Source of the DNA: an uncultured Alistipes sp.
GTDB taxonomy: Bacteria; Bacteroidota; Bacteroidia; Bacteroidales; Rikenellaceae
Direction of reading: 5' to 3'
DNA length: 64,000 nucleotides
Assembly (NCBI GenBank): GCA_900539755.1
Contig: UQDC01000009.1
Span: 33,661-97,660 of the forward strand
The first letter of the stretch is position 1. Each line of letters opens with the position of its first letter. Below are positions 8,413 through 16,637 of the stretch, in pieces. The notes beneath the pieces were generated by a model, which was not told where the DNA came from, did no database searches, and worked only from the letters and a program-made list of their open reading frames with translations. The position numbers and the translations under genes are program-made.

Positions 8413-10056
8413 TTAAAAAGCTGCAACAACCTCCAATGTAAACTTATCGTGGAGCAGTTTGTTGGAAGGGAAATCATCCGGTTGGTTACCGACAAAATAC
8501 TTCTCGTAATTCAGACGCAATTCTGAATGTATCAGTTTTTTACCAAAGCCGAAATTCACTCCTACCGTAATACGATTGGCATCCACCGTCTCCCGTAAAG
8601 TGGTCAATGTATTGAGATAATCCATATTGTTTCCAATATCCCAACGGAGCATCGGTGCGATATAGTTCAAAACAAAACGATGCGGCATCTCAAAACGATA
8701 ATAACTGTGCACCAATGCGGCAGTCATCACCGTATTCAGTTTATCATCTTCAATTCTGGTCTGTAAATATCGACGAGCAAACTCTCCTTCGATGAAGAAA
8801 CCGCCGTTGACATAATGCAGTTCCGTCCCAATCATGTTCAGCTTCTGATTGAGATACTCTTCTACTTGTGTCCCGTTACGATCGATTACAAATTGATGAC
8901 GGGGGGCAGATCCATTGTAATAGCTTACAGCCGCACGGAATGCATCGGCTGTACCAACCTCCACGCGTCCGATGAGATTGACCGTTTTATTCCATGAGGG
9001 ATTGTTGATACCTGATCCATTGAAAATACCAAAATAGAGTTTAATCGGCATTGGAAGCCCTTTTTTGAATTGATAAGTGGTCATCAAACCCAAATCTCGG
9101 GAACCGAGTGTATTCACATAATTGACAATATTTGTCCCTGACAATTCACTGCCATAATAGCTGGTCAAATATTTAGCCAGGAAAGAGCGGTTTGCAAAAA
9201 TATTGGTGTTGGGACCTCGGTCCAATTCGGTACTAAAGTGGTATTGCTGCTGCCCCAAACGAATATCGAGACCTCCTGTCCGATAACCGACATAGGAGTC
9301 GAGAATGTTGAGTTTACCTTCGTTATTGAAATCGACCTGAATGCGATAGAACATATTGGGACTCACATTACCAGAGACACCGAAACGAGTATTCCGGACA
9401 TTGAACCGATACTCTCCATCATAAAGGCTCACCTCCAATTTGGCTTTTACAGCACCATCGACACGCGGAACATACGACACCTCTTTTTTCTCTTCTTCCT
9501 CCTCCTCTTCGTCATCACGATCCAGATCCGCTTCTACTTCTTCTTCAGCGTCAGATGACGACGTTGTGTCTAATTTTATTTCAGTTGCATTGTTGACAAC
9601 TTTGCTCTCCTCGTTATCGTGTTTTTGTTGACGCTGATGTTTGTTTGAGACATCATCATCGTCCTCATCTTCATCATCTTGATCTTTATGTTTTTTGGAC
9701 TCTTCCCCTTTTAATTTTTTATTTTTCTCTTTTTGCAGAGACGACTGTTCATCAAACTCTTGTCGAAGAGTCGAATCCGACTGACCGTTTTGAAGTGGTA
9801 GAGCGACACTGCGAAATGTAGCTACCTCAGCATTCACTTCCGGCGCAGTATCCTTGTGCTCCTCTTTGTAGGATAATGAAGTTTGTTCTTTTTTCTGGGA
9901 AGTATGGGTCGTTTCGCGGGAATGTTTGCCCCATAAAGCAACCCCATGCGTTGCTTCGGGATGTAGAGTTGAATTTTCAGTTTGTGCTGCAACAGGGGTT
10001 GCGAACAACATACAAAGCAATCCGCTCATCAGCAAAGTCGGCAGAATTCGTTTCAT
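8413..10056 (-). CDS. OprO/OprP-like outer-membrane porin with a charged linker
   Basis: A 547-aa protein. ATG 10056 (MKRILPTLLMSGLLCMLFATPVAAQ) is preferred over the ATG at 10074 because it gives a clean signal peptide cut after VAA and sits 29 nt after the -7 box. The C-terminal ~360 residues resemble phosphate-selective porins O and P (FNVRNTRFGVSGNVSPNMFYRIQVDF, VGYRTGGLDIRLGQQ) and end in a terminal Phe, as beta-barrel proteins do. Between signal and barrel lies an unusual ~150-residue Lys/Glu/Asp-rich segment. Such porins pass phosphate or other anions. Monocistronic. Confidence 0.85.
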   Translation of the reverse strand: MKRILPTLLMSGLLCMLFATPVAAQTENSTLHPEATHGVALWGKHSRETTHTSQKKEQTSLSYKEEHKDTAPEVNAEVATFRSVALPLQNGQSDSTLRQEFDEQSSLQKEKNKKLKGEESKKHKDQDDEDEDDDDVSNKHQRQQKHDNEESKVVNNATEIKLDTTSSSDAEEEVEADLDRDDEEEEEEEKKEVSYVPRVDGAVKAKLEVSLYDGEYRFNVRNTRFGVSGNVSPNMFYRIQVDFNNEGKLNILDSYVGYRTGGLDIRLGQQQYHFSTELDRGPNTNIFANRSFLAKYLTSYYGSELSGTNIVNYVNTLGSRDLGLMTTYQFKKGLPMPIKLYFGIFNGSGINNPSWNKTVNLIGRVEVGTADAFRAAVSYYNGSAPRHQFVIDRNGTQVEEYLNQKLNMIGTELHYVNGGFFIEGEFARRYLQTRIEDDKLNTVMTAALVHSYYRFEMPHRFVLNYIAPMLRWDIGNNMDYLNTLTTLRETVDANRITVGVNFGFGKKLIHSELRLNYEKYFVGNQPDDFPSNKLLHDKFTLEVVAAF

Positions 10057-10084
10057 TCCGATTGTGATTTCCATGATTTCTCGT

Positions 10085-10092
10085 CAAAGGTA
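10085..10092 (-). promoter_or_regulatory. -7 box of the porin gene
   Basis: Minus-strand TACCTTTG fits TAnnTTTG. Its position supports translation from 10056 rather than 10074. Confidence 0.6.
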
Positions 10093-10201
10093 GGGCTTAA
10101 TTTTCAAAATGTTGTTAAGGAAGTGTTAATCCTTACTCAGAGGCTATTCAGCGATAATTTTTATTGTTTTCTGTTGTATGCCATTAACTCACTTAACAAT
10201 A

Positions 10202-10232
10202 TTTGTTAATAAAATACAAATTTATATTTTTG
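10202..10232 (+). promoter_or_regulatory. Complete -33/-7 promoter of the DUF4143 ATPase gene
   Basis: TTTG (10202-10205) and TATTTTTG (10225-10232) are separated by 19 bp, the textbook Bacteroidota arrangement. The start codon follows 33 nt later. Confidence 0.7.
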
Positions 10233-10265
10233 TAAAATCAATAGTTCCAATCACCGTTTTACGTT

Positions 10266-11513
10266 ATGATCCCTAAGTCTACTCTTGCGAAAATCGTGCT
10301 AAAACAGCGCAAAGGTTTGGAAGATCGGAATAGCGGTCAACTGCGGCATATGCTTCCAACGATGCCCTATTTGACCGACCGTGCTCTACTAATTGGAGGA
10401 GTGCGAGGCAGTGGTCGAAGCACCTTGCTGCTGCAAATGCTCGAAAATGACTATCCACAGGCTTGGTATACCGATTTTTCCGATGCCAGACTGGCAGGGT
10501 TTGATTCAGGCGATTTTATTAAACTCTCAGCATTAATTGCAGAATCAGGCAAGGGGATATTGCTATTGGACAAATTGGATCAGGCTCAGGGATGGGTACC
10601 TTTTGTAACAGAAAAATTAGCTGAGGGCATAAAAGTAGTTGCTACGGTTTCGCTGGATACAATGCTGGCCGTTCAACGCGGACAGCAAGCAATGGCCGCA
10701 GGCGAATGGTTGGTCGAGGATCCGTTACAGGTATCTCAGTATATCATACGAAAAGTCGGCTTGTTCAGTTATTCTGAATTTCTCGAAGCCACACACAAAA
10801 GAGGAGGAGAAGAGGCTGTCGAAGAGTATTTGTTGAGAGGAGCTTTCCCGGAGTGTTGCAAACCGGGACGAACGGCATCACTATTGTCACTTTATGATTT
10901 AATCGTCAATCGTGATGTGTTAATTGCCAAAGGGGTTCGAGATCGGGTTACCCTGGCTCGGATTGCCCTCCACCTCTTAACAGCTACAGGCACCGGGGTT
11001 ACTGCCAATGCTATTCGCAATCAACTAAAAGTAAAAGCAGTCAGCACCGTCACCGAACATATGGAACACTTAGAACGAGCAGGTTTGGTGTCGTTTGTAC
11101 CGATTTTGGGAACGACACCGGGACGTCAGGCGGTTAATCCACGACGGGTTTATGCAGTGGATACGGCTATGGCAATAGCTTTATCGCTTGATGAATTGTC
11201 TCGTGAATCTCTATTTTCCACATTGATATATAACCATATAGCAAATCAATACGATTCAATCTGTTACACATCCGAACAGGGAGGATGCGATTTTGTCGCT
11301 TCTGGAGAAGGGTTGTTGACTCTTTGCGTCCAGGCTTGCTGGGAGGCAGACGACCCAGATCTGTTACAAAACAAGATCGATGGGTTACGCGCAGCCATGG
11401 CATTGACAGGGGTACAGCGAGGGGTAATTGTCACCCTCAACCGTTCTGAACGAATTTCAGTCGATGAAGGAGAGATTGAAATTGTAGAGGCCGATGCGTT
11501 TCTCAGTGAATAA
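10266..11513 (+). CDS. AAA_14/DUF4143-family ATP-binding protein with degenerate active site
   Basis: A 415-aa protein with the layout of the AAA_14 plus DUF4143 family: N-terminal P-loop region, middle winged helix (LKVKAVSTVTEHMEHLERAGLVSFV) and C-terminal nuclease-like fold. The Walker A is GVRGSGRS, with Arg51 where the invariant Lys belongs. The Walker B is LLLLDK, with Lys103 replacing the catalytic Glu. ATP hydrolysis is therefore doubtful. Function of the family is not established. Monocistronic with a strong promoter. Confidence 0.8.
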   Translation: MIPKSTLAKIVLKQRKGLEDRNSGQLRHMLPTMPYLTDRALLIGGVRGSGRSTLLLQMLENDYPQAWYTDFSDARLAGFDSGDFIKLSALIAESGKGILLLDKLDQAQGWVPFVTEKLAEGIKVVATVSLDTMLAVQRGQQAMAAGEWLVEDPLQVSQYIIRKVGLFSYSEFLEATHKRGGEEAVEEYLLRGAFPECCKPGRTASLLSLYDLIVNRDVLIAKGVRDRVTLARIALHLLTATGTGVTANAIRNQLKVKAVSTVTEHMEHLERAGLVSFVPILGTTPGRQAVNPRRVYAVDTAMAIALSLDELSRESLFSTLIYNHIANQYDSICYTSEQGGCDFVASGEGLLTLCVQACWEADDPDLLQNKIDGLRAAMALTGVQRGVIVTLNRSERISVDEGEIEIVEADAFLSE

Positions 11514-11987
11514 GAGGATGCAAATGATGATAAAGCATTGTCCACGGACGCTAAGAGCACGCTTGTCTTTTAGATTTACCTTTTCTCACGTTTGCGTTTG
11601 GTAGAAGTAGCTGAGTTATCAATTCTATTGCCGTGAAATGCATTTCGCCTCGCTCAGTCATGGTAAGGCTTCCCCTTGTACAATCTACCCCTCAAAAACA
11701 GATCAAAATTGCAGGACTCATATTCTCTTCAACTGACACAATAGAATAACCACAACGATCCAAACAAATTATCCGTCTGCACAAAACTGAATCGCACCGA
11801 GTAATTTGAAATGTACCAGCTTTCAGCCACATCTACATGCACCGCAACAAAAGATCAAACACAAGTGCTAAACCAAAACATGCCATCAGCTCCTATTGAT
11901 TCAGCAGACAACAAAAGCGACTAAATCTAAGAAACAGTTTGTTTCAAAAGACCATATAAGATACTAATCAGCGTATTTCAGCAACTT
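11514..11987. other. 474-bp intergenic stretch, nothing recognised
   Basis: Between the ATPase gene (+) and the 3' end of the ars operon (-). No sizeable frame, clear terminator, repeat or RNA gene seen. Confidence 0.4.
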
Positions 11988-12956
11988 TTACAGGATCAGA
12001 TTGAACAGATATCCCGAGAGAATAATAAACAACGTTACGGTCCCAAAAAAGATACCGATTAAACGCCAGGTCATCACCTTTTTGAGCATGGTTGCTTCGG
12101 GAAGAGACAATCCGACGACGCCCATCATAAAAGCGATAGCCGTACCGAGTGGAATGCCTTTTGCGACAAACACTTGGATAACAGGGACAATACCTGCGGC
12201 ATTAGCATACATCGGCACGGCGCATATAACAGCCAAAGGAACAGCGAACCAATTCTCCTGAGACATATACCGTTCGAAGAAACCTTCCGGAACATAGCCG
12301 TGCATAGCAGCACCAACACCTATACCGATTAACACGTACACAATAACTCCTTTGACAATTTTCCATGCATCATGCAAAATGGTCGGTACTCTTTTCAGGA
12401 AAGGTGTTTGTGCACCATCCCACTCCGCAGACTGCTCTACGGAATTGGACTGTAATTGTTGCACCCACGGCGACAAATAGCGTTCTAACCCGAATCGTCC
12501 GAGAATCAATCCGCCGATTGTACCGAGAAGAATACCACTCGTAACATAAATAACCGTTGCCCGCACACCGAAAGACCCCAAAAACATGGCTACCGCAACC
12601 TCATTGACCAGTGGGGAGGTAATCAAAAACGCAAATGTAACCCCCAACGGAATACCTCCCTTCACAAACCCAATAAAGAGAGGGATCGACGAACAGGAGC
12701 AGAATGGAGTAATAGCCCCGAACAATGAAGCGAAAAGGTACTGAAATCCGTATAATTTGCGTGTTGTAAGGTAACGCCGCAACCGATCTATCGGAAAATA
12801 GGCATTCACAATACCCATCACTGCACTGATACAAAACAGCAGGATAATGATCTTTATACTATCATAAAAAAAGAAATTGACAGCACTGCCCAAATGCGTA
12901 GCAGCATCCATTCCAAACAGATCGTAAACGAGCCAATCGGCAAATTTTTGAATCAT
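11988..12956 (-). CDS. arsP: Permease, ArsP/DUF318 type (organoarsenical efflux)
   Basis: A 322-aa membrane protein with about 8-9 TM segments. It carries the ArsP-family signature PFCSCSSIPLFIGFVKGGIPLGVTFAFLITSPLVNEVA, in which the Cys pair is thought to take part in handling trivalent methyl- or phenyl-arsenicals. It is the last gene of the ars operon and overlaps arsC by 4 nt. Family assignment is firm; arsenic specificity is inferred from the operon. Confidence 0.85.
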   Translation of the reverse strand: MIQKFADWLVYDLFGMDAATHLGSAVNFFFYDSIKIIILLFCISAVMGIVNAYFPIDRLRRYLTTRKLYGFQYLFASLFGAITPFCSCSSIPLFIGFVKGGIPLGVTFAFLITSPLVNEVAVAMFLGSFGVRATVIYVTSGILLGTIGGLILGRFGLERYLSPWVQQLQSNSVEQSAEWDGAQTPFLKRVPTILHDAWKIVKGVIVYVLIGIGVGAAMHGYVPEGFFERYMSQENWFAVPLAVICAVPMYANAAGIVPVIQVFVAKGIPLGTAIAFMMGVVGLSLPEATMLKKVMTWRLIGIFFGTVTLFIILSGYLFNLIL

Positions 12957-13378
12957 AACTGTGGTGCAATATTGTTGTTATAATACTTAAACAGCGTTCG
13001 GTGTATTTCATCCCGAATCTTACGAAATGCATTCAATACATACTCCTGTGTACCCGTAGCATCAGAAGGATCATCAAACCCAATATGTATTCGATGTCCG
13101 ACACATCCCGTAAAAGCCGGACAGCTCTCATTGGCTCCGCCACAGACCGTTATCACATAGTTCCACCTCTCCCCGAGATATTCAGTTATATGGTGGGGAG
13201 TATGACTGCTGATATCTATGCCGATTTCCGACATTACAGCAATGGCACGTGGATTAACTCGTTCTGCCGGAGCAGTTCCTGCAGAGAATACCTGCAGCCT
13301 ATGATCGAATGACTGCATAAAGCCATGTGCCATCTGACTGCGGCAGCTATTGCCCGTACATAAGATCAGGATTTTCAT
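12953..13378 (-). CDS. arsC: Arsenate reductase, low-molecular-weight phosphatase type
   Basis: A 141-aa cytoplasmic enzyme reducing arsenate to arsenite. The N-terminal MKILILCTGNSCRSQMAHG contains the CX5R anion loop. DDPSDATGT later in the chain carries the general-acid Asp, and a further Cys is present at VCGGANESC. The frame opens at 13414, but ATG 13378 places the CX5R loop where the family has it and leaves 1 bp to the arsG stop. Overlaps arsP by 4 nt. Confidence 0.88.
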   Translation of the reverse strand: MKILILCTGNSCRSQMAHGFMQSFDHRLQVFSAGTAPAERVNPRAIAVMSEIGIDISSHTPHHITEYLGERWNYVITVCGGANESCPAFTGCVGHRIHIGFDDPSDATGTQEYVLNAFRKIRDEIHRTLFKYYNNNIAPQL

Positions 13379-13379
13379 C

Positions 13380-14087
13380 TCAACCGAAATAAATGATACC
13401 GTAAAAAATTCCAATCACTATAAATAGAACAGCTACAATACGAGTCAGCCAACGTTGAATGCTCTGTATTCGATTATAGAATCTTCCTACTCCAGCAACA
13501 CTATAGGCCAACAGCCAAGCCACAACAACTACGGGCAATCCAGTGGCAACAGCAAACACTGCAGGCAAAAGATAGCCTCCCGTTTCAACAACCGACATCG
13601 GAATCAGCATCCCGAAATAGAATATGCCGCTGGTAGGACAAAAGGCCAGTGCGAACAGCATCCCCCAAAGGAGTACTCCCCATCCACCGTGTCGGGTGAT
13701 TCGTTCACCGTTTCCTGAAAATCCGAATTTCGGCAGGTTAATCCGAGAACCGAAAAGCATGAAAAGCCCAACCAACACCAGTAACGGAGCAAGCAGCAAT
13801 TCACCCCATTTCCCCAATGCTTTTTCAATAGCGAACAGACTTGTTCCTTGACGCAAAACTGCAATCAAGATTATACCAAATAGCGAATAGGCTACAATAC
13901 GCCCCAACGTATAGAGCAGCCCGTTACGAAAAACCTGTCGTTTATTGGCAATATCCTTCGACAAATAGCCGATAGCCGCAATGTTGGTTGCCAATGGGCA
14001 CGGGCTGATGGCTGTCAACAAGCCCAACAAAAAAGCCGTAACTACCGGTATCGACGAACTGTCAAGCAGATTTTGCAAATATTCCAT
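13380..14087 (-). CDS. arsG: ArsG-type aromatic arsenical efflux permease (DsbD/CcdA-like)
   Basis: A 235-aa protein with about six TM helices of the DsbD/CcdA fold. LTAISPCPLATNIAAIGYLS and FALAFCPTSGIFYFGMLIP carry one Cys each in the paired positions. Annotated relatives are called ArsG, proposed exporters of aminophenyl arsenicals, found with arsE and arsF. That same set is present here. It lies 3 bp after arsF. Family known; substrate inferred. Confidence 0.8.
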   Translation of the reverse strand: MEYLQNLLDSSSIPVVTAFLLGLLTAISPCPLATNIAAIGYLSKDIANKRQVFRNGLLYTLGRIVAYSLFGIILIAVLRQGTSLFAIEKALGKWGELLLAPLLVLVGLFMLFGSRINLPKFGFSGNGERITRHGGWGVLLWGMLFALAFCPTSGIFYFGMLIPMSVVETGGYLLPAVFAVATGLPVVVVAWLLAYSVAGVGRFYNRIQSIQRWLTRIVAVLFIVIGIFYGIIYFG

Positions 14088-14090
14088 CGC

Positions 14091-14513
14091 TTATTCGGCA
14101 AGCATTTTTTCGATTTGAGCCTTCAGTTCCGCTTTAAATTTTTCAGGATTCGTACGGGCATTGGCAAACGCAAAACGCGTCAGATCGGTTACGCTCTCTT
14201 TGCCATCCTTGTAACGATTAACAAGAAGCGCAGACCAAGTAATTTCATACTGATCAGCCAACTCCTCATTTTCGGCGATATCCACCACACGAAGCACCAA
14301 TGAGCTGTCTGCCAATTGGGTCACAAATTCCGATTCTACCACCTCACGCGTTAATTGCTCAATGGCGATACAGGTCGGACAACGCTTTTTCGCATGAAAA
14401 GATAAAACCTCAACACCGTTTTGCCGTACTTGCGGCTTGTCACTCTTGTTTGACGACGATTGCCCGCAGGCCATAAATACAGCTGAAAGCAACAGAATTA
14501 ACCCTCTTTTCAT
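14091..14513 (-). CDS. arsF: ArsF-type lipoprotein (nitrophenyl-arsenical reductase subunit family)
   Basis: A 140-aa thioredoxin-like lipoprotein. The signal ends in LLSAVFMAC (Cys at residue 16), followed by a Ser/Asn/Lys linker and a thioredoxin-like domain with redox motif KKRCPTCIAIEQLT. ArsF-family proteins are proposed to reduce nitro groups of phenyl arsenicals together with ArsE. It lies between the small thioredoxin-like gene and arsG with 3-bp gaps on each side, so translation is probably coupled. Confidence 0.8.
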   Translation of the reverse strand: MKRGLILLLSAVFMACGQSSSNKSDKPQVRQNGVEVLSFHAKKRCPTCIAIEQLTREVVESEFVTQLADSSLVLRVVDIAENEELADQYEITWSALLVNRYKDGKESVTDLTRFAFANARTNPEKFKAELKAQIEKMLAE

Positions 14514-14516
14514 AAT

Positions 14517-14750
14517 CTATTTCATGAGCAATTCTTTCACCTCCACAAGCGACAACTTACGGCCTTTGGATACAACCTTTTCGTCCACAACCAATGCGGG
14601 CAGTTGCATCACATTGTAGGAAATTATTTTCATGATGTCCTCCTCTTTCACAACAGTTGCATTCAACGCCAACTCTTCGACAGCCTGTTTCGTTGTTTCA
14701 TAGAGTGCCTTACATCCAGCACATCCAGTTCCCAATACTTTGATCTCCAT
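14517..14750 (-). CDS. Small thioredoxin-fold redox protein (ArsE-like)
   Basis: A 77-aa cytoplasmic protein of the redox-active disulfide type. TGCAGCKALYE holds the CxxC pair at the N-terminus and LPALVVDEKVVSKG is the cis-Pro region. Position directly before arsF and arsG matches ArsE of arsEFG clusters; without the neighbours it would be called only a thioredoxin family protein. A second ArsR-like operator lies just upstream at 14776-14795. Confidence 0.8.
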   Translation of the reverse strand: MEIKVLGTGCAGCKALYETTKQAVEELALNATVVKEEDIMKIISYNVMQLPALVVDEKVVSKGRKLSLVEVKELLMK

Positions 14751-14775
14751 AAATGTTATTATTTAAAGTGTATGT

Positions 14776-14795
14776 AATTCGTCGAACTACGAACA
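14776..14795. promoter_or_regulatory. Second ArsR-like operator inside the ars operon
   Basis: AATTCG-N8-CGAACA has the same spacing and nearly the same arms as the operator before arsR (TGTTCG-N8-CGAACA). It lies between the arsR stop and the thioredoxin-like gene. No clear -7 box is embedded here, so its action is uncertain. Confidence 0.45.
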
Positions 14796-14815
14796 TTGTA
14801 TATAAAAAAAGAGCG

Positions 14816-15139
14816 CTATTCACAACAAGACTTTTTCTCGGCGCAATCGCAAAAAAAATCGGAGAACAAAACACGTGCATCAGCCCAATTTGCACGATTG
14901 ATACAATATTTTACTTTGGGAGGTTGAATCTCACCTTGGATCAATCCGGCCTCTTTCAACTCTTTGAGGTGCTGTGATACGGTTGCTTTAGCAATAGGCA
15001 GAACTTCGTGTATATCACCAAAAAAGCAACTTTCCTGCGATGCCAAAAAACGTAGAATAGCCATCCGTGCCGGGTGCCCCATTGCTTTGGCATAACGAGC
15101 GATCTGCTCGTCCTGCTCCGTATAACTTTTCTCCGCCAT
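14816..15139 (-). CDS. arsR: ArsR-family metalloregulator
   Basis: A 107-aa winged-helix repressor. The HTH is PIAKATVSQHLKELKEAGLI. Cysteines that may bind As(III) occur at SCFFGDI and in the tail CDCAEKKSCCE. First gene of the six-gene ars operon. Its promoter carries a palindrome that encloses the -7 box, indicating autorepression relieved by arsenic or antimony. Confidence 0.92.
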   Translation of the reverse strand: MAEKSYTEQDEQIARYAKAMGHPARMAILRFLASQESCFFGDIHEVLPIAKATVSQHLKELKEAGLIQGEIQPPKVKYCINRANWADARVLFSDFFCDCAEKKSCCE

Positions 15140-15150
15140 TTCTTACTGTT

Positions 15151-15170
15151 TGTTCGCAAATATACGAACA
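15151..15170 (-). promoter_or_regulatory. ars promoter with ArsR operator around the -7 box
   Basis: TGTTCG and CGAACA are perfect 6-bp arms. The eight bases between them read TATATTTG on the minus strand, a perfect -7 box. Repressor bound here would block polymerase directly. ArsR starts 12 nt downstream. Confidence 0.75.
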
Positions 15171-15259
15171 TTAATTAAATTTCAAATAAGTTTCATTACA
15201 ATTTTTAGCTGCTTTAAAATAATGAGGGAGCAGATAAACAACAAGACCTGACAAAAATA

Positions 15260-15289
15260 AAACCCAAGCAGTTGTAACTACTTGGGTTT
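15260..15289 (-). terminator. Rho-independent terminator
   Basis: Stem AAACCCAAGcAGTT with AACTaCTTGGGTTT (one mismatch), followed on the minus strand by TTTATTTTTG. Closes the transcription unit of the two small membrane proteins. Confidence 0.65.
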
Positions 15290-15367
15290 TGTACTTCGTA
15301 CATTGTAGGCTGAAAGATTTACATAATACCACGATTCATGTAATCTCACACAATGTTCATAATGTGG

Positions 15368-15514
15368 TCAAATTCCTCCATCCATGCAATAGTGATCTAT
15401 AGTTTCTCTTGATATTGCTGAAACGGTACGGTCTCCAATTACAAACAAGAAAGCAACTATTGAAACAATAATGGCGATCTGAATCGGCTTTGTTGTCCAA
15501 ATCACTACCGTCAT
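15368..15514 (-). CDS. Possible 48-aa single-TM protein
   Basis: A short frame starting MTVVIWTTKPIQIAIIVS, with one TM helix (residues about 11-27) and a polar tail ending CMDGGI. It lies 61 bp after the 110-aa membrane protein and before a terminator on the same strand. No homologue recognised. Support is only hydrophobicity and position. Confidence 0.35.
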   Translation of the reverse strand: MTVVIWTTKPIQIAIIVSIVAFLFVIGDRTVSAISRETIDHYCMDGGI

Positions 15515-15575
15515 AAATACAAAACACCGATTAGTCTGGTACTTCCTTGCCTCATTTTCTGCAAATCATAAAGTT

Positions 15576-15908
15576 TTAAGCGTCAATTGAAGAAGTAGCT
15601 TCCGTCGTTTCAGGAGCAAGTTCAGTCTCATCTTGGCGTGCACCGATCAGTGGAATCAACCCAACTCCAACAAGAGTAAGTCCCATAACGAGAAGTACTG
15701 AGCCAAACCCAAACTGAACTATTGCGGCCAGCTCCTTCACGTTCCTTGATGTAACGGCAGCAGCGTTTTGAATACCAGTGAAAGCATCGCCACCGTATAT
15801 GTTAATTGATTCATAATGCAAATCATCAATTGAGTAACATCCAATTGCCAAACCTATGGCAATTATACCAATTACAATAAAAACAGTTGAACGAAAGTTT
15901 TGTGCCAT
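15576..15908 (-). CDS. Small membrane protein, function unknown
   Basis: A 110-aa protein with two TM helices (about residues 9-26 and 64-88) joined by a ~38-residue loop and ending in an acidic Glu/Thr-rich tail. No family recognised. Before the element inserted, it lay about 500 bp beyond the tRNA-Leu 3' end. Confidence 0.55.
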   Translation of the reverse strand: MAQNFRSTVFIVIGIIAIGLAIGCYSIDDLHYESINIYGGDAFTGIQNAAAVTSRNVKELAAIVQFGFGSVLLVMGLTLVGVGLIPLIGARQDETELAPETTEATSSIDA

Positions 15909-16388
15909 AATATTATTGTTTTAGGTTAAATATTAATAATCTTCTCTACATAGAGACTTGGCCAAAATTGAATTTCAATAAAATTATTTAAACATTTTAA
16001 ATCAAAGGCATTAACAACGCACTTTTAATCCATTCCGTTTTATATTATCATATTGTACTTGTATTGAACAATATAATAAACATAACAATTGTAAAGAAAA
16101 ACTTCAATACTCTATTTATGCGAAAATTGACACAAAATTTTCCGCAACATACGCCTCATGCTCGTTCATTGTTGAGTCGTGACACTGGACTATTTTATAA
16201 CTGCTTTTAAAATGGCATAAAGCAAAAGAATATTTTGCGTATGAATACAGTCTTCACTGCCTACGCATTTGCACACGATTCTCAACCAAAATAATCAAGA
16301 AATCAAAGTGTTGGCTCCCATTTAACAAGATAACTGGTAAATCTAATCGGGACCAAAACAAAGGGAGGGGAGCTATAGAGATAAAAAA
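15909..16388. other. 480-bp AT-rich stretch without a gene
   Basis: Chromosomal DNA between the small membrane protein and the old tRNA-Leu terminator. No coding frame or clear promoter seen. Confidence 0.4.
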
Positions 16389-16420
16389 ATTGGCTAAATG
16401 ATAAAAATCACTTAGCCAAT
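16389..16420 (-). terminator. Original terminator of the chromosomal tRNA-Leu, now displaced
   Basis: ATTGGCTAA pairs with TTAGCCAAT, followed on the minus strand by six T. It directly follows the tRNA 3'-end remnant at 16431, so before insertion it would have ended tRNA-Leu. The intact tRNA now has a different terminator at 31951-31989. Confidence 0.6.
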
Positions 16421-16430
16421 CAATCTCCTC

Positions 16431-16442
16431 GTACCCGGAGCC
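16431..16442. repeat. attL: 12-bp direct repeat of the tRNA-Leu 3' end
   Basis: GTACCCGGAGCC, identical to 31995-32006 at the 3' end of the intact tRNA-Leu. Similarity continues to 21 bp with two mismatches (19/21). The integrase gene starts about 200 bp to the right. Confidence 0.75.
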
Positions 16443-16597
16443 AGGGTCGAAAATATGGATATCGTCAAATACGAAAATAAGTTTTTAAATCCGTATTATA
16501 GTTGTATATTGTTGAAATATAAATAATTATAAACACAATTAAATAAATTTGAATTTAATTTATTTGGAATATTTTCGGGATGCTTGGGAACAGTTAC

Positions 16598-16605
16598 TAT
16601 CTTTG
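16598..16605 (+). promoter_or_regulatory. -7 box of the integrase gene
   Basis: TATCTTTG, 33 nt before ATG 16638. It falls within the longer frame beginning at TTG 16584, which argues against that start. Confidence 0.6.
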
Positions 16606-16637
16606 TAGTGTTCAATCCGGAAATTAAATCGACCCCC

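Noticed and set aside
16431..16451. A second tRNA-Leu gene
   Set aside because: Only about 20 nt of the 3' end are present; no anticodon or D arm follows.
16584..16637. TTG start of the integrase at 16584
   Set aside because: The -7 box lies inside this extension.
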